Shown: piece by piece, positions 42,042 through 50,746 of the stretch
Layout of the letters: each line of letters starts with the position of its first letter
Numbering within the stretch: position 1 is the first letter of the stretch
DNA from: Poriferisodalis sp965221195
Lineage (GTDB): Bacteria > Actinomycetota > Acidimicrobiia > Acidimicrobiales > Poriferisodalaceae
Assembly: GCA_965221195.1 (NCBI GenBank)
Contig: OZ244864.1
Coordinates: 434,001-498,000, forward strand
Length of the DNA stretch: 64,000 bases
Direction: 5' to 3'
Made by a program: the position numbers and the translations under genes
Notes under the pieces: model-generated
Databases searched by the model: none
What the model was told of the DNA's origin: nothing
Seen by the model: the letters and a program-made list of their open reading frames with translations, nothing else

Positions 42042-44149
42042 GTGACCTCCCTGGCACCCGAACCCGCGTCTGCGACGCGAACATGACTCATTGATGTCGC
42101 AGCATCGTCTGTGTTGACGCCTGTGTTGACGGTCATGTTGGCGGCTGTGTTGACGCCTGAGTTGGTGTCGTTGGGATTCGCTTTGGGCGTTTGTCGTCGC
42201 ACAATCTCAAGCTGCGCGGCGGCAAGTTCGGCCGGTGTCGCAAGCGCCTCAATCACAAGTGTCTTGCGCTGTTGTGTCCATTCCTGCGGAGGGGCGAACG
42301 TCAACTCCTGGTCGCCATCCAGCGAGGAGGTCCGAGCCAATTCGGTACCCCCGCAGTGAATCGCCCGAAGTTGGAGGAACTGCTGTGGCAATGGTGACTC
42401 ACAGGTCTGATCTGATCCAGTCGGCACCGACAGACGCACGCCGATGAGTTCGGGGACATCTTCTTGCAGACTGAACAGCACCGTGAGATCGCTGCCGCTG
42501 GTTCCTGTGCCCATCGGTGCCCAAGCAAATTTGGGTACCGAACCCGGTCTGGCTTTACCCGCTGATCGCACCGCACCGGTGCCCGACTTCTTACCGGGTT
42601 TTTCGCCACCCTGTCCGTGACCTTTGCGCTTGCCACCTAAAGCGGCGCGTGTGCGGCCCACCGACTCAAGGGTCTGAGTGGCCTCGCCCTGCACGATGGC
42701 AAAGTCGTCTGGGCGGAACTCTTCTTGGTCGCTCTTGGCAACAAGGCTGACGCGGATTGCTGCGGCTAGTTCGCGCAGCAACAGACGAAGTTTCCGTTTC
42801 TGGCTTAGGTTCAGACGTTTGAAGTCGATGCCGCGATGTTCCGGCCCTTCTGCAGAACGCACATAGTGCTCAAGGTCGCCTTCCTGCAGCGATGCAACTG
42901 CATCGAACGGCAGGTAGTCGCTGAAGTCGTTGTGGCGCAGGTTCTCAGCGCTTGATGTGATCCACATACCTTTGCGGTACAGGTGGATGCGAGACCGCAC
43001 GTTGGATTCGATTCGCCGAACTTTGACCGATACACCACTGCCGAGGTCGTGCGGAAGTTCGATCTCATGGCCGTCCCGCAGAGTCTCAAGTGCCCCATAG
43101 GCATACGAACCCTGAATCTGTCCTAGCTTGGGTGCGCGGCGCTCGTCGCGCCTCCGACTCAGAATCCTTTCCAGCGTGTGTGCCTCAACTGATAACTCCT
43201 CACCGGTTCGGCGGTCGCAGATCGTTACGCTGAGCACTCCTCGATGTATCGCATCGCAAAAATTCGATGCTGCCACGTATGCGATTGCCTCCAATGAGGT
43301 CGCGTCGGCGTCATCACGTCGGAAATCGTTGAAGCCCGCGATGCACACTGCCATTCCGGTATCAGACATGGACTCCAAGGTCGCCTCAAGCACCGGTGGG
43401 GCACTGCTGGGGTAGGCCTCGCCCGGTTGGGTAAAGAGCGATCCTGGGCCTATGTCGTTCGCCCAGTAACCGTCGTGGGCGTGAATCTGTTGTGTGTTGC
43501 CAATTTGCCCGATGTGAGTTGCCAGCACAGCGTGGCCTGACGCGACGACGCGCTTCTCTCCGGCGGCAGGGCTGTATAGGGATGCATACAGCACGTACCG
43601 CAGATCGGAAGCTGAGAATGCCGCATGGTGCCCGAGCCCGAATGACCCAGCACCACCGTCGCCCTTGTCGCTGTTGCCGCTGGTGAGCAAGCTCGCCATC
43701 CTGGCGGGGGTGATACCTGTTCCGTTATCGGAGCAGATCAGCACGGGAATGGTGGGCGTGCTCAGATGATGGTTGATGCGATCAACGATGATCTGTTCGT
43801 CGTGAGTTGGCGGTGCCCCGGCTCGGTCTCGATTTCGCTGTTCGACGGCCCGTTCAAACGTGCTCCGGTAGGTCGCAAAGCCCGGTAGTTCGTCGTTGTG
43901 GATTTCACGGATTTCGAATCGAACCTCACAAGCTCGACCGGCCTTGTCGGCAGCGTCGACACTGTTCTGCAAGAGTTCCCGCACTACCGGCTCAGCATCG
44001 CCGTCGAAATGAGACAAGGCGGCGTGAGTGAACCCGTGAGGCGAGTGGGTTGGCGCGAACCACAAATCAGCCTCTTGCTGAGTGTCCGCCCAGCGGCCAT
44101 TGCGGTCAGCAGGCAAGCGCTCGGTTGGCATGGTTGACTCAGTTGACAT
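42038..44149 (-). CDS. GHKL-type ATPase (HSP90/MutL/histidine-kinase fold)
   Basis: This 703-aa protein has the GHKL nucleotide-binding site: N-box EPVVRELLQNSVDAA (about 55-70), G1 box ICSDNGTGI (about 145), and G2 box GSFGLGHHAAF (about 166). The middle region has no recognised domain; after it come a basic linker (GGKRKGHGQGGEKPGKK, about 515) and a C-terminal beta-rich segment. There is no receiver or phospho-His domain, so it is not a classic sensor kinase. It is more like the HSP90/MORC-type ATPases found in DNA-targeting systems. I chose the ATG at 44149 (a TTG at 44164 would overlap the previous stop). Confidence 0.8.
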   Translation of the reverse strand: MSTESTMPTERLPADRNGRWADTQQEADLWFAPTHSPHGFTHAALSHFDGDAEPVVRELLQNSVDAADKAGRACEVRFEIREIHNDELPGFATYRSTFERAVEQRNRDRAGAPPTHDEQIIVDRINHHLSTPTIPVLICSDNGTGITPARMASLLTSGNSDKGDGGAGSFGLGHHAAFSASDLRYVLYASLYSPAAGEKRVVASGHAVLATHIGQIGNTQQIHAHDGYWANDIGPGSLFTQPGEAYPSSAPPVLEATLESMSDTGMAVCIAGFNDFRRDDADATSLEAIAYVAASNFCDAIHRGVLSVTICDRRTGEELSVEAHTLERILSRRRDERRAPKLGQIQGSYAYGALETLRDGHEIELPHDLGSGVSVKVRRIESNVRSRIHLYRKGMWITSSAENLRHNDFSDYLPFDAVASLQEGDLEHYVRSAEGPEHRGIDFKRLNLSQKRKLRLLLRELAAAIRVSLVAKSDQEEFRPDDFAIVQGEATQTLESVGRTRAALGGKRKGHGQGGEKPGKKSGTGAVRSAGKARPGSVPKFAWAPMGTGTSGSDLTVLFSLQEDVPELIGVRLSVPTGSDQTCESPLPQQFLQLRAIHCGGTELARTSSLDGDQELTFAPPQEWTQQRKTLVIEALATPAELAAAQLEIVRRQTPKANPNDTNSGVNTAANMTVNTGVNTDDAATSMSHVRVADAGSGAREVT

Positions 44150-44151
44150 GG

Positions 44152-45505
44152 TCAGTCGGTGCAATCGCAGGCAGGTGTGCCACTCGCATATCTGTCTCCC
44201 TTGTCAGCAGTGCCATCGGCAAGATCACTGAACGGCCGGGCATTGACACCGAAGAAACCGAAACGCGAGATGCCCGTGCCGCCGCGCTTGGGTGCAACGC
44301 GCACATGACGATCTTCAAAATCGGCCCACCAATCGATGTGCGAGGGCGTGCCCGAGCGTCGGCGCAAGTCGCTGCTAGCTCCGAGTTTGACAAGCTTCCG
44401 TGTTCCCTTCATAAAGCAGAACACGCAGTTGCCTGCACCGTCCGGAATGTTTAAGTCAAAGTCGCGGCGGCGCCAGAAGCTGCGGATGTCCGCTTCAACG
44501 AATCCCGCTTCATGCAGCGGGAAGTAGGGCCGCTCGCCCGGAGGCTGCGTCTTTACGCTGCACTTGGCAGTCGTGGCACCCTCAGCAAATAGCGAGCGCG
44601 ACAAAACACGGTCAACGCGTCGGTCCTCATCGGCCCGCAGACCCAGCAGCCTCACATGTGGCGCCGCGTTCGGGCCGCGCATCAATGCTGGGGCTGCGTC
44701 TATCGACGCTGCCCTTACTGGTGCTTCGGTGAAATCTTTCCAGTACTGCTGTGGGCGTGAGGGAGGCCTTGTACTCAGGTGCTCAGCTCTGCGGATTACC
44801 GATTCTCGCGATGCGGTGCCGCGGGTCTGCGCGTAACGCGCCGCCGTGCGCAGTGGGCTAACTAGCCCCCCCCCCCCCCCCCGCAACATCGTTGGCGTCA
44901 AAGTCGCACCAGTAGTGGCCGACATGGGCTGGGCCATCGGTGCCCCCCAGCCATTCAGCTAAGAGCTGGTGTGAGGGGTACAGCTTGAGTTTGGCTGTAC
45001 ATGTACGGCTATGCACGTTAGGCAGCATGCCTTGAAGACTCACCAAGTCCTCGAAGAGTTCGCCGTTGCTGCGATACCCCTCAGGGTCGTCTTCGATTTT
45101 GACCGGCTTCACTAGGCGGTAGCTCAGTTTGCGCCAGTAGTCACCGCGCCACGCATCTTCGACGGTCGTGAACTCCAGCCAGAAGAAGGGCAGTCCGAAA
45201 TCGGCTTCGATACGCCGCTTGCACTCAGCAGCGAACTCATATGTGCCCGGATGCTCTGCGGAGGTGTTCGCAAACAGCACGATGTCTCCACGATCAGGGT
45301 TGAGGAGACCTTCTTCGGCGGCCATGAACGTGAGAGCCGCCGAAGAACGCCCGGCGGAAAAGCTGACCACATGGGGCAAGTCGGCATGTGTAGGTGCCCG
45401 GTAGGAGAGCGAACCGAGCCGGTTGGGCCGACGATGCACCGCGGGCACCAAAACGGTGCCGTTGTCTTCGGCGTTCTTGATATGTCTCAGCTCAGATGTT
45501 GCCAT
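44152..45505 (-). CDS. PAPS-reductase-like PP-loop enzyme split by a G17 tract (probably phase-variable)
   Basis: Two consecutive minus-strand frames make up one PAPS-reductase-family protein. The 5' part (206 aa, ATG 45505, GGGGAG 7 bases upstream) has the PP-loop VVSFSAGRSSAAL and FANTSAEHPGTYEFAAECKRR, and reads into five Gly, then Ala-Ser-stop near 44858. The 3' part, in another frame, supplies the expected rest: LLGLRADEDRRV, then YFPLHEAGFVEADIRSFWRR, then NCVFCFMKG. With 17 G the frames are disjoined; 16, 13 or 19 G would join them into about 451 aa. PP-loop reductase relatives in DNA sulfur modification (DndC, SspD) and BREX type 4 (BrxP) make this a likely DNA-modifying or nucleotide-activating enzyme. 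A homopolymer sequencing error is the alternative. Confidence 0.8.
44866..44882. repeat. G17 homopolymer (C17 on plus strand) within the PAPS-reductase-like gene
   Basis: Seventeen C in a row on the plus strand separate two reading frames that together make one family-length protein. The run is far longer than expected by chance and is the longest homopolymer that I noticed in the window. Confidence 0.95.
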
Positions 45506-45568
45506 CAACTAGCTCCCCGTCATCACGCCATAATTGTCGTCCGATGCTTTAAGGTGTAGCAAACCCGT

Positions 45569-45676
45569 GTGACAGTCAAACGGCAAGCAGCACGCCGGTT
45601 GTCTGAACTCGGCTGCCAAGAAGATCTGCGACGCAGCGGCGGGTCGTTGGTTATGCCCATTTCCAAGCGAGCATGA
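45569..45676 (+). pseudogene. hicA 5' fragment (second copy)
   Basis: A GTG-started frame of 35 codons begins VKRQAARRLSELGCQE like HicA, continues LRRSGGSL, and stops. The usual S-H active site is changed to S-L and the rest is missing. No hicB lies next to it. It contains the right copy of the 43-bp repeat. Confidence 0.7.
45581..45623 (+). repeat. 43-bp direct repeat, right copy (hicA fragment)
   Basis: Identical and in the same orientation to 36742-36784. It marks the right edge of the segment carrying the DUF262 and PAPS-reductase/GHKL genes. Confidence 0.97.
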
Positions 45677-45777
45677 TCGTGACACCGATCAGCATCGCTC
45701 CTCCGAGCACCGCTGAAACACGGCTCTGCGTGCGTCGTACGGGGGACACTGGGAGAGAGAGCCGCCACGGCAGAGGT

Positions 45778-46188
45778 TCAGTGCAACTGTTGTCGGGTCG
45801 CATTAGCGGCGTGTCGGCGGCTCTGCGTTGTGTCGGTTTCGGCGATGTGGCGGGCGTGGTCGGGGTCCAAGTGCAGCACCATGTTCACAGCGATGACCCC
45901 CGCTGCGCCGACTATCAGCATTTCTGCGCGGGCCACCAAAGCGGTCCCGGTTACCCACAGAGCGATCAACGCTCCGACCGGAACCAAACAGTAGATGCTG
46001 TTGATTCTGACCGCTGTGGAAGGGTCGTGCTCTATGGCGAGATGGTTGGCGACATAGAACGTGTATGTACCAACCGCCACCAAGCAGCCCGCGAGGACAC
46101 TCAACGCCACGCCTGTCAACAGGGAGGCTGCAGCACCGTTGCTACCAGTGATAGTGCCGGTCGAGGCTGCCGCTGCGATCATCAGCAA
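45778..46188 (-). pseudogene. C-terminal remnant of a DMT/EamA-like membrane protein
   Basis: The 136-aa frame contains about four hydrophobic helices and ends with a soluble tail. Segments such as INSIYCLVPVGALIALWVTG and a terminal AAGVIAVNMVLHLDP resemble the last half of drug/metabolite transporters. A complete transporter would have ten helices; the N-terminal half is missing and the frame begins inside the next gene. It is probably a truncated leftover, though a small membrane protein cannot be excluded. Confidence 0.45.
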
Positions 46189-47041
46189 TCCGAGGGCTGT
46201 GTTGGTGACCGCCGATCCGGCGACGGTGGCTCCGGATGGCGAGAGCCAACAGCAACACCGCTACGACACCCACGACGATTCCCCAGATGAGCGCTATGCG
46301 GGCACTGCGGCTCGCACGCTGGGCCAACCGCTCAGCTTCGGCATCTGCCATCGCTATCTCAGCGTCAACCACCTCACCAGTCACCCGCAGCTCTCGCAGG
46401 CCGCCCTCATTGAGGGTCATCGCTCCCGAAGCAGGCAGCCTGCCCGCACCCTCGGGCACAGTCGCTTGCACCGCCAACGTCACCAGTTCGTCGAGCGGAG
46501 CGTTGGCCCGTGCTTCGATCTCAGCAATCGGCAACCCAAACAACTCGCCTTCCAAAGCATCAGCAGTGGCCGGATTCACCAGCTCAGCGACCGGTCGATC
46601 AAGGCCCACGGTGACGGCCAACTCGTAACGCACCAACGCGCCGTCACGTGAACCTCCATACGTAGCAGACCGGAACAACCCCGCTCCACCGTCGGGCGGC
46701 CGGTCGATTTGGGCTAGAACCTCTGCCAGTTGGCTTGGCGACGAAAAACGCTTGGAAGCCACCACCGCAAGGCGCTCACCTGAAGGGGTCTGGCTACCGA
46801 ACTGCCTGACATCCCACCCAACTAAGCCGTCGGTTACCAACAACTCACCCAAATCGGGTGCCCATCGCATCACCTCTTCGTCGAAGGTGATCTCTACAGT
46901 GACCTTGCCGGTGCCGTCATATGCAACATCAATGCCCACGACGATGTCTGCCCGGCACCCAACCGCCAGCACCAACATGACAGCAAGGGCGAACGCTCCG
47001 CGCGGCTTTGTCGCCGAAACGCACGGCTGCAGCCGCCCCAT
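46142..47041 (-). CDS. Membrane-anchored lipoprotein, LppM-like (DUF3153 type)
   Basis: This 299-aa protein has a lipoprotein signal (LAVMLVLAVGC, lipobox Cys about residue 29), an extracellular beta-rich domain (about 30-210) that resembles mycobacterial LppM, and one membrane helix near the C-terminus (about 249-267) followed by a basic tail. LppM-like proteins are cell-envelope proteins of unclear action. It follows clpC on the same strand with a 2-bp gap, but a functional link is not evident. Confidence 0.7.
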   Translation of the reverse strand: MGRLQPCVSATKPRGAFALAVMLVLAVGCRADIVVGIDVAYDGTGKVTVEITFDEEVMRWAPDLGELLVTDGLVGWDVRQFGSQTPSGERLAVVASKRFSSPSQLAEVLAQIDRPPDGGAGLFRSATYGGSRDGALVRYELAVTVGLDRPVAELVNPATADALEGELFGLPIAEIEARANAPLDELVTLAVQATVPEGAGRLPASGAMTLNEGGLRELRVTGEVVDAEIAMADAEAERLAQRASRSARIALIWGIVVGVVAVLLLALAIRSHRRRIGGHQHSPRIADDRSGSLDRHYHW

Positions 47042-47043
47042 AG

Positions 47044-49545
47044 CTACTCGGCCGTTGCGGCCTCTTCGAGTTCGATCGGCCCAGGGTCGAAGCCCTCAAT
47101 GGCGCGGAACACGATCTCGTCGTCTTCTACGTCTACAACGATGATCTCACCGGCGTGGAACTCCTTGTACAGGATCCGCTCGCTCAGTGCGTCCTCAACG
47201 TGGTGCTGCAGAGCACGTCGCAACGGCCGGGCGCCAAGCTGCGGGTCATACCCCGTGCGAGCCAGCCACTCCTTGGCGGCGTCAGTCAGTTCAAGTCCCA
47301 ATCCTTGGGCCCTGAGCTGGTCGCTAGTGCGCTGGATCATCAAGTCGACTATCTGGGTCACCTCTTCGACGCTCAGTTCATGGAAAACGATCGTGTCGTC
47401 GATGCGGTTCAAGAACTCGGGTCGGAACTGCGCCTTGAGCGCGTCGTTCACTTTCTCTTTCATCCGCTCGTAACTCGCAGTCTCGTCGTTCGCCGCGAAA
47501 CCCACACGCGCTTTGCGCAAATCGGCGGTGCCCAAGTTGGATGTCATGATGAGAACTGCGTTGCGGAAATCGACCGCTCGGCCCTGCGCGTCGGTCAGTC
47601 GGCCCTCTTCAAGAATCTGCAACAGCGTGTTGAAAACATCTGGGTGAGCTTTCTCGACCTCATCAAACAGCACCACTGAGAATGGCTTGCGCCGAACCGC
47701 TTCAGTGAGCTGACCACCCTCGTCGTAACCCACATACCCGGGCGGGGCACCCACTAGGCGGCTCACCGTGAACTTGTCCATGTACTCAGACATGTCCAAA
47801 CTGATAAGGGAGTCTTCATCGCCAAAGAGGAACTCGGCCAGTGTCTTGGCCAGTTCTGTTTTGCCCACACCGGAGGGACCCAAAAAGATGAACGAACCGC
47901 CGGGGCGCTTGGGATCTTTCAGACCAGCTCGAGTGCGGCGAATGGCCTGACTGACCGCCTTGATGGCATCGTGCTGGCCGATGACCCGCTTGTGCAGCGC
48001 GTCCTCCATCTGTAGGAGCTTTTGGGTCTCTTCCTCGGTGAGTTTGTAGACCGGGATGCCTGTCCAGATCGACAGCACCTCAGCTATCGCCTCTTCGTCA
48101 ACCTCGTCGAACAGGTCATGGCCCTCAGCTTTGGCCTGCGCCAAGATCTCTGCGCGACGCTCAAGCAGCTCTTTCTCTTCGTCACGCAGCTCACCGGCTG
48201 TTTCAAAATCTTGCGACTCAACGGCCTGCTTCTTGCGCTCGGTGACATCGGCCAGTTTCGTCTCGATTTCTTTGAAATCGGGCGGAGTTGACATGCGCTT
48301 GATACGCAAGCGGGATCCAGCCTCATCGATGAGGTCGATGGCCTTGTCGGGCAGGTGCCGGTCGGCGATGTAGCGGTCAGCCAAGTTCGCTGCGGCAACC
48401 AGCGCCTGATCGGTGATAGTGACCCGGTGGTGCTGCTCGTAGCGGTCGCGCAGCCCCTTGATGATCTCGATCGTGTGGCTGAGCGTGGGCTCATCCACGG
48501 TGATGGGCTGGAACCGACGCTCAAGCGCTGCGTCCTTCTCGAGGTATTTGCGGTACTCCTCCAAGGTGGTGGCGCCTATGGTCTGCAGTTCGCCACGGGC
48601 CAGCATCGGCTTGAGGATGGAGGCCGCGTCGATAGCGCCTTCCGCAGCACCGGCACCAACAAGGGTGTGCAACTCGTCGATGAACAAGACAATGTCGCCG
48701 CGAGTGCGAATCTCTTTGAGGACTTTCTTGAGGCGCTCCTCGAAATCGCCTCGATAACGAGAACCAGCCACCAGCGCGCCCAAATCGAGCGTGTACAGCT
48801 GCTTGTCGCGCAGCAACTCAGGGACATCGTTGCTCACGATCTTCTGAGCCAAGCCCTCAACGATGGCCGTCTTGCCCACACCGGGCTCGCCGATGAGCAC
48901 CGGGTTGTTCTTGGTGCGGCGCGACAGCACCTGCATGACGCGCTCAGTCTCTCGCAGTCGCCCGATGACGGGATCGAGTTTTTTGGCCCGAGCGTCTGCG
49001 GTGAGGTTGCGCCCGAACTGGTCGAGCACCAGCGAGCCGCTCTGAGCGCTCTGCTCGCTGGACTGGCCGGCTGAAGCGCCGACCGTCTCGCGCCCGCCGC
49101 CGGGCCCGCTGTAGCCCGAAAGCTGCTGGATGACCTCTTGGCGAACCTTGGAAAGATCCGCGCCGAGTTTGACCAGCACCTGCGCGGCGACGCCCTCGCC
49201 TTCGCGTATGAGCCCTAGCAAAACATGCTCCGTGCCGATGTAGTTGTGGCCGAGCTGCAGCGCCTCCCGCAGGGACAACTCCAACACCTTCTTGGCACGC
49301 GGGGTGAAAGGAATGTGGCCGCTCGGCGAGGAGCTGCCCTGCCCGATGATCTCCTCAACTTGGCCGCGCACACCCTCAAGCGAGATACCCAGCGACTCCA
49401 GCACTTGGGCCGCGACGCCCTCACCTTCGTGGATCAGTCCCAGCAAGATGTGCTCCGTGCCGATGTAGTTGTGATTCAGCAGGCGCGCTTCTTCTTGCGC
49501 CAACACCACCACTCGGCGGGCCCGATCGGTGAAGCGTTCAAACAC
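47044..49545 (-). CDS. clpC: ATP-dependent Clp protease ATPase subunit ClpC
   Basis: This 833-aa protein starts VFERFTDRARRVVVLAQ at a GTG with AGGAGG 6 bases upstream; the extra 10 codons upstream are not ClpC-like. It carries two Clp-N repeats (about 4-145), D1 with Walker A GEPGVGKTA and DEAH-type Walker B LFIDELHTL, a UVR/coiled-coil middle segment (about 420-470), and D2 with GPSGVGKTELAK and SLDMSEYMDK. ClpC unfolds substrates for ClpP and is essential in actinobacteria. No ClpP or McsB is adjacent. Confidence 0.97.
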   Translation of the reverse strand: MFERFTDRARRVVVLAQEEARLLNHNYIGTEHILLGLIHEGEGVAAQVLESLGISLEGVRGQVEEIIGQGSSSPSGHIPFTPRAKKVLELSLREALQLGHNYIGTEHVLLGLIREGEGVAAQVLVKLGADLSKVRQEVIQQLSGYSGPGGGRETVGASAGQSSEQSAQSGSLVLDQFGRNLTADARAKKLDPVIGRLRETERVMQVLSRRTKNNPVLIGEPGVGKTAIVEGLAQKIVSNDVPELLRDKQLYTLDLGALVAGSRYRGDFEERLKKVLKEIRTRGDIVLFIDELHTLVGAGAAEGAIDAASILKPMLARGELQTIGATTLEEYRKYLEKDAALERRFQPITVDEPTLSHTIEIIKGLRDRYEQHHRVTITDQALVAAANLADRYIADRHLPDKAIDLIDEAGSRLRIKRMSTPPDFKEIETKLADVTERKKQAVESQDFETAGELRDEEKELLERRAEILAQAKAEGHDLFDEVDEEAIAEVLSIWTGIPVYKLTEEETQKLLQMEDALHKRVIGQHDAIKAVSQAIRRTRAGLKDPKRPGGSFIFLGPSGVGKTELAKTLAEFLFGDEDSLISLDMSEYMDKFTVSRLVGAPPGYVGYDEGGQLTEAVRRKPFSVVLFDEVEKAHPDVFNTLLQILEEGRLTDAQGRAVDFRNAVLIMTSNLGTADLRKARVGFAANDETASYERMKEKVNDALKAQFRPEFLNRIDDTIVFHELSVEEVTQIVDLMIQRTSDQLRAQGLGLELTDAAKEWLARTGYDPQLGARPLRRALQHHVEDALSERILYKEFHAGEIIVVDVEDDEIVFRAIEGFDPGPIELEEAATAE

Positions 49546-49712
49546 TGGGCCTCCTGGACACTGGGCCTTGAACAAGGGAGCTTCAGTTCTCCGCAGAGCA
49601 GTGTAACGACGCCCTGTCAGATCGCTCCCTCAGCACCCAGAAACTGCCCGCGCCCAACGCAACTCGTGGGCGCGACTGCGTCAACAGCGTTGCTGTCGTT
49701 TACGGTTGCGCC

Positions 49713-50744
49713 GTGGCGCTCCTTTCGCCCCTACAAACCCGCCCCCGGCCCGACGACGACTTGGCTCGCGTTGAGACGGCCCTAAGAGCTGCTGCCGTAA
49801 CGGGCGACGACTTCCTCACCGAGGTGGCCTCGCACCTGATACCCGCAGGCGGCAAGCGACTACGGCCGGCCTTCGTCATCGCTTCCGCGCTGGCACTTGA
49901 CCCCGACGGCGCAGCCCACGAAGCAGTCACCGACGAGATGGTGCGCGGCGGCGTGGCAGTGGAACTAGTGCATCTGGGCTCGCTATATCACGACGATGTC
50001 ATGGACGATGCCGCAACACGCCGCGGCATTGAAGCTGTGAATCACCGCTGGGGGAACCTCAAGGCGATCTTGGCCGGCGATTTTCTACTGGCCAAAGCCT
50101 CCGAACTCGCAGCGTCGCTGGGAACCGAGATTGCCGGCCTGCTAGCTGCCACCATCGGGTGGCTTTGTGAGGGACAAGTGCGCGAGCTGCAGCTGATCTA
50201 TGACAGCAGCCGCACCGAGGAGCAGTACCTGCTGGCAATACAAGGCAAGACGGCTGAGCTATACGCCACGTCCTGCCGCATCGGCGGACTGGTTTCGGGT
50301 GCAAACCAACAGACACTGGAACGGCTGAACAGCTTCGGTCTCGCATACGGCATGGCATTTCAGATCGTCGACGACGTGCTTGACTTGGTTGCCACCGACG
50401 AAGAACTCGGCAAACCCTCCGGCAATGATCTGCGCGAAGGTGTCTACACACTGCCGGTCATCCGCATGCTGGCAGCCGGGCAGCGGGAGAGCGAATCGCT
50501 GGGGGAACTGCTCGGCGGGCCGCTGGACGACACCCAGAGAGACCGAGCCCGAGCAATGGTGGTGGACAGCCCCGAGATCGCCAGCTCGGTAGATACAGCA
50601 GAGAACTACATATCTGACGCGCTCAACGCACTGGCGCCGCTTGATGCGACACCGGCGGTGGTTGGCCTGCGAGCAGCAGCATCGAACCTGCTGGGAACGC
50701 TGAAACCCACCGTGGAGCGCGCACGCGCAGCAGGCCAACCCTGA
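49713..50744 (+). CDS. Polyprenyl diphosphate synthase (trans-prenyltransferase)
   Basis: This 343-aa protein has the first Asp-rich motif LYHDDVMDDAATRRG and the second one FQIVDDVLDL, plus the GKRLRP motif that binds isopentenyl diphosphate. It extends all-trans prenyl chains, probably for menaquinone; chain length cannot be read with certainty. The start is a GTG at 49713. It is divergent from clpC, and folP follows after only 2 bp. Confidence 0.9.
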   Translation: MALLSPLQTRPRPDDDLARVETALRAAAVTGDDFLTEVASHLIPAGGKRLRPAFVIASALALDPDGAAHEAVTDEMVRGGVAVELVHLGSLYHDDVMDDAATRRGIEAVNHRWGNLKAILAGDFLLAKASELAASLGTEIAGLLAATIGWLCEGQVRELQLIYDSSRTEEQYLLAIQGKTAELYATSCRIGGLVSGANQQTLERLNSFGLAYGMAFQIVDDVLDLVATDEELGKPSGNDLREGVYTLPVIRMLAAGQRESESLGELLGGPLDDTQRDRARAMVVDSPEIASSVDTAENYISDALNALAPLDATPAVVGLRAAASNLLGTLKPTVERARAAGQP

Positions 50745-50746
50745 GC

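Noticed and set aside
36742..45623. Composite transposon or prophage bounded by the 43-bp repeats
   Set aside because: No transposase, integrase, capsid or replication gene is visible in between, so only a repeat-flanked segment is claimed.
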